A stretch of 64,000 nt of DNA from Prevotella vespertina (GTDB taxonomy: Bacteria; Bacteroidota; Bacteroidia; Bacteroidales; Bacteroidaceae): positions 1 to 64,000 of the forward strand of contig NZ_VVIQ01000012.1 in assembly GCF_009728485.1 (NCBI RefSeq), in the 5' to 3' direction. The position numbers were made by a program, and so were the translations under genes. Below the pieces are notes generated by a model. It made no database searches, had not been told where the DNA came from, and was given only the letters and a program-made list of their open reading frames with translations. How positions within the stretch are numbered: the stretch's first letter is position 1; each line of letters opens with the position of its first letter. Below are positions 48,035-55,333 of the stretch, in pieces.

Positions 48035-48901
48035 ATGAGATATATACAAGTAGAATTTACTGCAAAGCCTGATAATCAGGATATAAGAGACATTATTGCT
48101 GCTCTTACTGGTGAGATCGGTTTTGAATCTTTTTCCGATGAAAATGGGAAATTGATTGGTTATTGTCAAGAAGAACTCTTTCATGCGGAGAGTTTGGAAA
48201 ACACACTTCAGAACTTTCCGATACCAGATGTCGAAATAACGTTTACTGCTAGTAACGTTGAAGATAGGAATTGGAATGAAGAATGGGAGAAAGCGGGCTT
48301 CGATCCGATAATTATTGACAATCAATGTGCTATTGTTTGTGGCAATAAACTAGAGGATGCGAATCATCAGCAAAATATCGAATCGATTCCAATGAAGATA
48401 GTTATTGATGCAAAACAAGCCTTTGGAACGGGAACGCATGAGACAACTCAGATGATTGTTTCGCTTCTTTTGAACCAAAATCTAACGGGAAAAAGAGTTT
48501 TAGATTGTGGCTGCGGAACAGGAATCCTAGGTATTGTGGCTGCAAAATATGGAGCAAAAGAGGTTGTAGCTTATGATATTGACGAATGGAGCGTTAATAA
48601 TGCGCAACATAATGCAGAATTAAATGAGGTTGAATTAGATGTTCTGGAAGGCGATAAGCGTGTACTATCTCACATAAGTGGAGTATTCGATTTCGTTTTG
48701 GCTAATATTAATCGAAATATAATTCTTGAGGATTTGTCAGCTTTTGTGAGTGTGATGACAACTAATTCTAGGATTATTTTAAGCGGATTCTATGAGCAAG
48801 ACGCTGAAATTATTTTAAAGGAAGCGAAAAACTTAGGTTTAGAAGAGTGCAAACGAATTATGAATCATGACTGGTGCTGCCTATTGCTTGAGAAGATTTA
48901 A
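48035..48901 (+). CDS. prmA: Ribosomal protein L11 methyltransferase
   Basis: This 288-aa protein has the SAM-binding motif VLDCGCGTGILG (155-166), preceded by DAKQAFGTGTHETTQM, which is diagnostic of PrmA, and the post-I motif VVAYDIDEWSV. The catalytic-region motif reads LANINRNII. It trimethylates ribosomal protein L11. A TAAATTTG -7-like element at 48006-48013 gives a short leader; a long hairpin follows the gene. Confidence 0.93.
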   Translation: MRYIQVEFTAKPDNQDIRDIIAALTGEIGFESFSDENGKLIGYCQEELFHAESLENTLQNFPIPDVEITFTASNVEDRNWNEEWEKAGFDPIIIDNQCAIVCGNKLEDANHQQNIESIPMKIVIDAKQAFGTGTHETTQMIVSLLLNQNLTGKRVLDCGCGTGILGIVAAKYGAKEVVAYDIDEWSVNNAQHNAELNEVELDVLEGDKRVLSHISGVFDFVLANINRNIILEDLSAFVSVMTTNSRIILSGFYEQDAEIILKEAKNLGLEECKRIMNHDWCCLLLEKI

Positions 48902-48937
48902 ATATTAAATTACAATCTTATTGATTGCATTATATAT

Positions 48938-49006
48938 AAAATGGACTAACTTGCATGAAACTTTAAACTATAAATCTTTAAAGTTTAAACAAGAGTTAGT
49001 CCATTT
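48938..49006. terminator. Bidirectional terminator between prmA and the lipoprotein gene
   Basis: AAATGGACTAACT pairs with AGTTAGTCCATTT. Inside, AAACTTTAAA pairs with TTTAAAGTTT, giving one extended hairpin between convergent genes. Confidence 0.8.
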
Positions 49007-49047
49007 CTTTGTATTGATTAATAGTAATCAATATTGATAGTTGAAGT

Positions 49048-50721
49048 TTAATACTTTATGAAAGCACGAACTTTATATTCATAATTAGGATATTGAGAGC
49101 CAAAGATTGTTGCTATTCCTTGGAATTCAACTTGACCTCCACCATTAAAGGCAGTACTTGTCCAGAAGTGCATGGTATCTTCATCATTTAAGAAAGGCTT
49201 ACCGCCAGCTTCTTTAAATGCACGCTCAAACAATAGTCCATACATAGAATAAGCCTTGTATAAGCCTTTCAATTCGGCTTTCTCTGTGAATCCAAGGGTT
49301 ACAACAGCATAAAAGTAATCTAATTCAGATGGCAAGAACCATTTCTTTCCCACTAATGAACCTGTTACACCTACAGATGGGGTGAAGTGAGCAGCAGCAT
49401 AAAAAGCTGGGAAATCAGGGTTTTCACCTCTCACTTTGTTACCCTCAACAATGCTACTACTGGTAGAGGCATCCCATGTGTTGTCATAACCACTCTCACC
49501 ATTTGTGAAAGTGTAATCTAAATAGGGCATCCAATTATCAGCAACAATCTTTGCTGCTGTATGATTATACCCATACTTTGCGGCTTGCCAAACATATTTT
49601 GCTCCATTCCCTGCTTCTTCTATAGCAGCCGCAAGACGTTGGTCAGCATCAACAACAACAGCCACAGCATGCTTATTAGGGTTTGCAGCCAATGAGCCTG
49701 TTGTTCCGTCACTAAAAAGATAAGTATAAACAGGTTTCATCGGTACTCTTGCTGAGTAAGTTCCATTTGCTGCTACTATATAATCACTAATAGTTAATTT
49801 TGGAATATTACCAGCAATGTTCTTCCAATAAACCTGCCCTTCAGTGATGTCCATTTGGAAATGATTTACATTTGTGCCTGGCAACACGTAATGCCAAGGT
49901 CCGCAAGAAGTAAAACCAGGAAAGCCACCATAACCTGATCCTGAGAATTTAGTTTCAGTACTTAGCGGAGAGTTATTTTCTTCTGGTGCAAATGCTGCAG
50001 AAGATAATGTGGTATAACTATTGGTAAGTGGGTTAAAGGAAACCTTTGTTGGAATATCAGGTGTGTTAGAAGAGAACGTTGCCTTAAATGGTTTTACAAT
50101 ATGCTTATAAGCCATTATCTTTGTCCTTACTCTTGCGCCAGCATGTTTAGCAACAATCTTTATCATAGCAGTACTTCCATCACCACTTGTTGTGAATGTA
50201 CTACGTCCAATACGAGCTGTAGCAGCCTTAGCTAATACTACTTCTAAATTGTCGCCATTAGAATCAACGTCATCATTAAAACATACAAATGTATAAGTTG
50301 TATTACGTTTTAAGTCTAATTGGTTACTTGTACCTGCATCTGGAGTAAAGCTATTCCCAGCTAACACGCCACTCAACTCACCAACCTTAGTAGAACCTTG
50401 ATAAACACGTACTTTATAATGTGTTGGTGTAGTGATTGCTCTTGTAGCAGCTCTTTCGTCTTTTGCTGTATCACTTTCTACATCTGTAGCAACACTACAA
50501 TCCGAAATTTGTGTAAGCTCTGGAAGATTCTCTAAGTTTGTCTCGTTAACATGAGCACGTGTATGGGTACTAATATCTTCATAATTACTTTCAGTAATCT
50601 CAATAATCACCTTACTTTTACTATTTGTTCCTCCGTTTTCAATCTCTTCAGTATTGTTACAAGCCGAAAACGTAAAGATTGCTACTAACAATCCCCATTT
50701 CATATTCTTTCTTATCATCAT
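49048..50721 (-). CDS. Large surface or periplasmic lipoprotein, fimbrillin-like
   Basis: This 557-aa protein has a lipoprotein signal ending FSAC with Cys21. Its first half (LDLKRNTTYTFVCFND, AGARVRTKIMAYKHI, TKVSFNPLTNSY) resembles the Bacteroidetes fimbrillin-like fold in composition and layout. The second half (KWFLPSELDYFYAVV, DTMHFWTST, YEYKVRAFIKY) resembles a C-type-lectin/DUF1566-like domain. I infer a surface adhesin or fimbrial accessory protein. A short peptide gene lies directly upstream on the same strand. Confidence 0.65.
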   Translation of the reverse strand: MMIRKNMKWGLLVAIFTFSACNNTEEIENGGTNSKSKVIIEITESNYEDISTHTRAHVNETNLENLPELTQISDCSVATDVESDTAKDERAATRAITTPTHYKVRVYQGSTKVGELSGVLAGNSFTPDAGTSNQLDLKRNTTYTFVCFNDDVDSNGDNLEVVLAKAATARIGRSTFTTSGDGSTAMIKIVAKHAGARVRTKIMAYKHIVKPFKATFSSNTPDIPTKVSFNPLTNSYTTLSSAAFAPEENNSPLSTETKFSGSGYGGFPGFTSCGPWHYVLPGTNVNHFQMDITEGQVYWKNIAGNIPKLTISDYIVAANGTYSARVPMKPVYTYLFSDGTTGSLAANPNKHAVAVVVDADQRLAAAIEEAGNGAKYVWQAAKYGYNHTAAKIVADNWMPYLDYTFTNGESGYDNTWDASTSSSIVEGNKVRGENPDFPAFYAAAHFTPSVGVTGSLVGKKWFLPSELDYFYAVVTLGFTEKAELKGLYKAYSMYGLLFERAFKEAGGKPFLNDEDTMHFWTSTAFNGGGQVEFQGIATIFGSQYPNYEYKVRAFIKY

Positions 50722-50748
50722 TTCTTCGTGTCTAATTTGTTCTTAATT

Positions 50749-50916
50749 TTATTCAAAACCATATTCATTATTGTCAATATCTCTATTATTATCCCAGTCA
50801 GATTCTTCTGAATTTGCGGAATCAAGTTCTGTGGGCTTACTCCCACATATCATACTCACATACTCGCACATAATCACTTTTAACTCTGGAGTCATGTACT
50901 CTTTTTTTCGTTTCAT
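50749..50916 (-). CDS. Small protein of 55 residues upstream of the lipoprotein
   Basis: The preferred ATG (50916) gives 55 aa beginning KRKKEYMTPELKVIMCEYVSMICG and then an acidic Asn/Asp/Glu-rich tail. (The first part, shown here in two pieces, is KRKKEYMTPELK and VIMCEYVSMICG.) The frame is open to 50949. Short proteins of the form basic start - YxTPxxxVxxxxxxxxICxS are frequent in Bacteroidetes. It is 27 bases before the lipoprotein and probably cotranscribed. Function is not known. Confidence 0.6.
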   Translation of the reverse strand: MKRKKEYMTPELKVIMCEYVSMICGSKPTELDSANSEESDWDNNRDIDNNEYGFE

Positions 50917-51039
50917 ACAATAAATTTTATTATTTAGTTTACGTAACACTTCTATCTATATATCCTTAAAGGAATAAGATAATGAAGATATATTTTTTTA
51001 TATTTGGTAGTTCTGTTAGTTCTCTCTTTAATTTGCGTG

Positions 51040-51047
51040 CAAAGTTA
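51040..51047 (-). promoter_or_regulatory. Possible -7 element for the peptide-lipoprotein genes
   Basis: Read on the minus strand this is TAACTTTG. The -33 position is occupied by eight consecutive G (51073-51066) instead of TTTG. Confidence 0.45.
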
Positions 51048-51453
51048 TTTAAAAATTATTATTTACCCCCCCCATTTTGTTAAACTACATTAAATATTCT
51101 GATTTTGTTAATTAGAAATTAGCAAAAATAGAGTATAATGATAAAATTTTTGATAGTTAAGAAATATTGGATTGATATTTCAAACTTGAATGCTATTATA
51201 GTATATCAACAAAATAGTATACTTGTTACACATCAAAAATACGTAAGTTAAATATTAATCAATAAAGTATTCTTTGTAATAAAATATTGCCTTTTTAGTG
51301 GCTTATAATTACGTTATTCTGAAATGGGGGCTTATTTTTCTCAAATATCGTATTTATGAAAGTGAAATTTTAGTTTCGTTTTAAGTATTTGAATTATAGG
51401 TAATTATAAATTTCTGTAGAAGTTCCAATCGAATTGATAGGAGGTTTTAATTT

Positions 51454-51628
51454 AAAAGAACTATCGTTTTAGGTGAAAAGTACTATCGTTTTGGACAAAA
51501 AGTACTATCGTTTTAGGTAAAATGGAGGTAGATTTTTGCTAAAATGGAGGTTGGTTTTCATCAAAACGGAGGTCGGTTTTGAAGAAAACGGAGGTACATT
51601 TTACTAAAAACGTATATACGATTTGGGA
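51454..51628. repeat. Tandem array D: about eight 22-bp units in two subfamilies
   Basis: Every unit starts AAAA. The first three read AAAAG(A/T)ACTATCGTTTT(A/G)G (starts 51454, 51476, 51498). The next four read AAAA(T/C)GGAGGT followed by a TTTT stretch (starts 51519, 51541, 51563, 51585). A diverged unit starts at 51607. Spacing is 22 with one 21. Confidence 0.85.
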
Positions 51629-51740
51629 AAAAGCAAGATTAAAAGTCGTTTTTACGTATAATATTTACGCAAAGAGTCTATATTGAGGAAAATAAATGTA
51701 AATATCTTTTCTGTAAAATAATACACTCGATTTGGGTTGC

Positions 51741-52538
51741 TTATGGTATTAACATACGTTGCAGACTATAGAAACTTCCATTATATATATCTAAGTCTAC
51801 ATAGCCTTTAATGCCCGGCAACTTGCCCGCATCAGTATGTTGCCAGAATTTCCACGCTCCTTGATAACCCATTTGATCTACGTAATAATGTGCAATCCAA
51901 TAAGGATATTCGTCGAAGCGAGAATCGGATAGGTATTGATCTTTAAACTTATAATAAGTATAGATAATTGGTTTTACATGATATTTCTGTTCTACAATAC
52001 GCAACCATGTAAGGATATTTTGTTGAAACTCCTTAGTGCTGATATTGTTTGGTTTTGATTCTACATCTAAAACAGGGGGGAGGTCGCCCGATTCTAACTT
52101 TACCATTGCCAGGAAGAAATAAGCCTGTCTGTTTGGAGATGAGTTATTGCTCCAAAAATGGTACACACCTCGGATGAATCCCGATTCTTTCGCATTATAG
52201 AAATTATCCCTGAAAGTTGCGTCTAAGTGGCTATCTCCTTCTGTAGATTTAATGAAAACAAATCGAATTGGTGACCGCTCAATCATCGCATTTCTTAGTC
52301 GATTCCAATTGATTGTACCTTGATATCGGCTTACGTCAATACCATGGATTGTGTAACCTGTTGGATAATTCGGGTCGCCATATATACCGCGCCATCTGAA
52401 ACCAGTAGGGGCTACGAATAAGAGATAGAATGAAATACTATAAATACAAGCTAAACATAGTGCACCCAATACTTTCGCCCAACGTGGAATGATAATCCAA
52501 AGATGAAATAAATGTTGAGGTAGCTTTGAGAATTGCAT
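51741..52538 (-). CDS. GH25-family lysozyme, membrane-anchored
   Basis: This 265-aa protein has a short cytoplasmic start and one membrane helix (about 22-43). A GH25 barrel follows: GIDVSRYQGTINW (about 67), FIKSTEGDSHLD, GVYHFW and LDVESKP. The Asp and Glu of DVE are the likely catalytic pair. GH25 enzymes cleave the glycan strands of peptidoglycan; the anchor suggests a role in wall remodelling, not defence. It precedes the array D region on the minus strand. Confidence 0.88.
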   Translation of the reverse strand: MQFSKLPQHLFHLWIIIPRWAKVLGALCLACIYSISFYLLFVAPTGFRWRGIYGDPNYPTGYTIHGIDVSRYQGTINWNRLRNAMIERSPIRFVFIKSTEGDSHLDATFRDNFYNAKESGFIRGVYHFWSNNSSPNRQAYFFLAMVKLESGDLPPVLDVESKPNNISTKEFQQNILTWLRIVEQKYHVKPIIYTYYKFKDQYLSDSRFDEYPYWIAHYYVDQMGYQGAWKFWQHTDAGKLPGIKGYVDLDIYNGSFYSLQRMLIP

Positions 52539-52580
52539 TATGCCTGAAGGTAAAATGAGGTTTCGCTAGATTATAAAAGT

Positions 52581-52626
52581 AGGTGTGCCAAATATTTAAC
52601 CTTATTAGTTTTTATTTGACACACCT
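52581..52626 (-). terminator. Terminator after pfp
   Basis: AGGTGTGCCAAATA pairs with TATTTGACACACCT with one mismatch. Read on the minus strand it lies directly after the pfp stop codon and is followed by ACTTTTAT. Confidence 0.7.
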
Positions 52627-52644
52627 TTCTTATTATGGGTATGC

Positions 52645-54288
52645 TTACTTAGTTTGCTCTAAGACAAGGGTCTTAGTTGTTTGATCGCAAACTGAAGAAG
52701 GTCCCCAATACTGGATAGGACCTGGATAAACGTAGCATGTTTCCTTAGCCCACTTATCACGCTGTGCAGCGAAAGTCTTGAATGGAGTTCCATCAAGTTC
52801 TACAAGAGCTTTACGGATAACTGGTTTCATTTCACCATTACGCTTCTCCATGTTCATCATCATTGTGATAGGCACACCTCCAGCCTTCCATTGGTCTGTA
52901 CCAGCAGTCGTATTCTTTACGATAGCCATGTAGCCAGTTTTGCCATTAGCGATTAGTTGAGCAGCTGAAGAACCTAGTGCATAACAGTAGTCAGCGTCGA
53001 AGTTAGATGGAGCAGCGCAACGACCTTCGTAACCGAAGAAGTGGTGCTGAGCAGCAAATTTGCCTTCATATTTGCCTTCTTTCTTCCATTGATCGAGCTT
53101 AGCAGCAACCATCTCTGAGATAAGTTTCTCGGTCTCGATGAGAGAAACCTGTACGTTTCCGTGTGGATCACGGTCGAGAGAAAGCTGACGAGCAACGCCT
53201 TCAGGAAGAGTTTCGAATGTAGCTTTGTTTTCTGCAGATAGGTGTTCGAGGATATACTTACGCTGTGCATCCTTGTCGAGGTTCATATAATCAGCACCAT
53301 GAGCAGCCAACAAATCATTCAATTCCTGAATAAGACGACCGATAGCTGGGATAAATTCTATGAGACCTTCTGGGATTAAAACAACACCGAAGTTATTGCC
53401 TTGTGCTGCACGATATGCAACAACGCCTGCAATGTACTCAACGATGTCATTCAAAGTCTGATCCTTTGCCTGGATTTCCTCAGAGATAAGACAGATATTT
53501 GGCTGTGTCTGTAATGCGCACTCAAGTGCAATGTGAGAAGCAGAACGCCCCATCAACTTAACAAAGTGCCAGTATTTACGAGCAGAGTTGCAATCACGCT
53601 CGATGTTACCGATAAGCTCAGAGTAAGTTTTAGTAGCTGTATCGAAACCGAAAGAGGTTTCAATCTGATCATTCTTTAAGTCGCCGTCAATAGTCTTTGG
53701 GCAACCAATAACCTGTACGCCATATTGTTTTGCTGCATAATATTCAGCCAAAACACAAGCGTTTGTGTTAGAATCGTCACCACCGATGATAACAACAGCC
53801 TTGATGTCTAGTTTCTTAATGATCTCAAGTCCCTTCTCAAACTGATCTTCCTTCTCAAGTTTAGTTCTTCCTGAACCAATCATATCGAAACCACCAGTGT
53901 TGCGATAAGCCTGAAGGTTCTCAGCTGTAATCTCAATATAATTGTGATCAACAAGACCACCAGGTCCCATAAGGAAACCATAGAGGCGGTTGTCTGGATT
54001 CAACTTCTTAACTTCATCAAATAAGCCAGAGATAACGTTGTGACCACCAGGTGCCTGACCACCTGATAAGATTACACCAACATTCATCTTTGCATTATTA
54101 GCAGAGTCAGCTGGTTCGAACTCTACGAGAGGCATTCCGTATGTATTAGGAAACAACTTCTTGATGTCCTCCTGATTATCAACACTCTGTGTAGGAGCAC
54201 CTTCTTTTACCTTTACTGCACCCTGAAGAGCTTTTGGTAACTTTGGTTGGTAACCTGCTCTTTCCTTCTGCAATGCGCTAATTTCCAT
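52645..54288 (-). CDS. pfp: Pyrophosphate-dependent 6-phosphofructokinase
   Basis: This 547-aa enzyme has the PPi-type GGDDSNT motif (about 169-175); the ATP-dependent enzymes have GGDGS/T there. It also has [12 protein letters not shown] near residue 77, CPKTIDGD, and [17 protein letters not shown]. Length and motifs match the long PFP group of Bacteroidetes and plants. It phosphorylates fructose 6-phosphate reversibly using PPi. It is divergent from the following + strand genes. Confidence 0.93.
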   Translation of the reverse strand: MEISALQKERAGYQPKLPKALQGAVKVKEGAPTQSVDNQEDIKKLFPNTYGMPLVEFEPADSANNAKMNVGVILSGGQAPGGHNVISGLFDEVKKLNPDNRLYGFLMGPGGLVDHNYIEITAENLQAYRNTGGFDMIGSGRTKLEKEDQFEKGLEIIKKLDIKAVVIIGGDDSNTNACVLAEYYAAKQYGVQVIGCPKTIDGDLKNDQIETSFGFDTATKTYSELIGNIERDCNSARKYWHFVKLMGRSASHIALECALQTQPNICLISEEIQAKDQTLNDIVEYIAGVVAYRAAQGNNFGVVLIPEGLIEFIPAIGRLIQELNDLLAAHGADYMNLDKDAQRKYILEHLSAENKATFETLPEGVARQLSLDRDPHGNVQVSLIETEKLISEMVAAKLDQWKKEGKYEGKFAAQHHFFGYEGRCAAPSNFDADYCYALGSSAAQLIANGKTGYMAIVKNTTAGTDQWKAGGVPITMMMNMEKRNGEMKPVIRKALVELDGTPFKTFAAQRDKWAKETCYVYPGPIQYWGPSSVCDQTTKTLVLEQTK

Positions 54289-54421
54289 TGTGTAAATAAA
54301 ATGATTTAAATGTATGAATTATTAATAATTTATCTATGATGCAAAATTACTTTTTTTATCTGATAAATAAAAAGAAATGGCATTAATTTATTCTTTTAAC
54401 TCTATTTTAGTAGGAGATATA

Positions 54422-54452
54422 TTTGTATTTCTAATTATTTTATCTATCTTTG
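54422..54452 (+). promoter_or_regulatory. Promoter of the small conserved protein / acyltransferase operon
   Basis: TTTG (54422-54425), 19 bases and TATCTTTG (54445-54452) match the consensus. The ATG at 54492 is 40 bases downstream. Confidence 0.8.
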
Positions 54453-54491
54453 AGCATTTAAAAGTTAAATAATAGATTATTTAGGATTAAT

Positions 54492-54764
54492 ATGAGCAAC
54501 AAAAGAGATCTTAAGCGCACCATTAATTATATTTGTGGTGACTTGTTTGTAGAGGGTATTGCAGCTTCTCTCTATGGTGAGAGTCGTGAGTCAGACAATA
54601 TAGAGGCTCTCCTCACTTCTATTTTGTCTATGCACAATAATTATATTAGACGCGTCTCACATGTTGAGCCTGGTATGCCTGCTAAGGTATATTTTAAAGA
54701 CCTCAAAGATAAATTCAGTAAGGAAGTCAATGAAGTTATTGACCAACTTAATAACCTTGCGTAG
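54492..54764 (+). CDS. Conserved 90-residue protein of unknown function
   Basis: This small helical, charged cytoplasmic protein (RDLKRTINYICGDLFVEGI, then EVNEVIDQLNNLA at the end) has no signal peptide or motif that I can assign. It follows a strong promoter and is two bases before the acyltransferase, so it heads that operon. I recognise no family. Confidence 0.72.
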   Translation: MSNKRDLKRTINYICGDLFVEGIAASLYGESRESDNIEALLTSILSMHNNYIRRVSHVEPGMPAKVYFKDLKDKFSKEVNEVIDQLNNLA

Positions 54765-54766
54765 TA

Positions 54767-55333
54767 ATGTTGCAATCTCTTTCAAAGTGGCTTTTATATA
54801 AACGTATGGGGTGGAAGAAAGATGTTCGTTTCACTTTACCCAATAAAGCTATTATCTGTCTTGCGCCTCATACAAGTAATTGGGATTTTATTATAGGGCA
54901 GTTGTATGCACGAGCAGAAGGGCTTCATAGCAATTTCTTGATGAAAAAGGAATGGTTTATTTGGCCTTTAGGTTGGATGTTTCGTAAACTTGGAGGAATA
55001 CCTGTTTGGCGTGATAAGCACACGAGTATGACAGATCGATTAGCTGAATATGCTATGAGGGCTGACTCTTTCCAACTTTGTGTTACTCCAGAGGGAACTA
55101 GAAGTTTAAATGCAGAATGGAAGAAAGGCTTTTATTATATAGCAATGAAAGCAAAATTGCCAATCTTCCTCTATGGTGTCGATTTTGAAAAGAAATTGAT
55201 AGTATGCTCTAAAGTGATAACTCCGACAGGGGATATAGAGAAAGAATTGAAAGAGATAAAATTATATTTCAAAGATTTTAAAGGTAGACATCCAGAGCTA
55301 TTCACAATTGGAGAGATAAATAATGAAGATTAA
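54767..55333 (+). CDS. 1-acyl-sn-glycerol-3-phosphate acyltransferase family protein
   Basis: This 188-aa protein has the HX4D motif in HTSNWD (His35-Asp40), the KKEWFIWPLGWMFRKLGGIPV block (about 64-84, shown as KKEWFIWPLGWM) and the TPEGTRS motif (about 107-113). These are the defining motifs of the PlsC family. It is shorter than PlsC of E. coli (245 aa) and lacks an evident N-terminal helix, so the exact acceptor may differ. The last 11 bases overlap the next gene. Confidence 0.85.
   Translation: MLQSLSKWLLYKRMGWKKDVRFTLPNKAIICLAPHTSNWDFIIGQLYARAEGLHSNFLMKKEWFIWPLGWMFRKLGGIPVWRDKHTSMTDRLAEYAMRADSFQLCVTPEGTRSLNAEWKKGFYYIAMKAKLPIFLYGVDFEKKLIVCSKVITPTGDIEKELKEIKLYFKDFKGRHPELFTIGEINNED

Larger units (their letters stand above)
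50917..51740. other. Intergenic region with poly-C tract and array D
   Basis: It includes a minus-strand -7-like element (51040-51047), a run of eight C (51066-51073), AT-rich sequence, and the 22-bp repeat array D (51454-51628). It separates the end of the GH25 gene (51741) from the small peptide gene; no gene was seen within it. Confidence 0.6.

Noticed and set aside
51741..52538. Phage endolysin
   Set aside because: GH25 enzymes occur in phages, but this one has an N-terminal membrane anchor, lies next to pfp and has no holin or phage structural genes around it.
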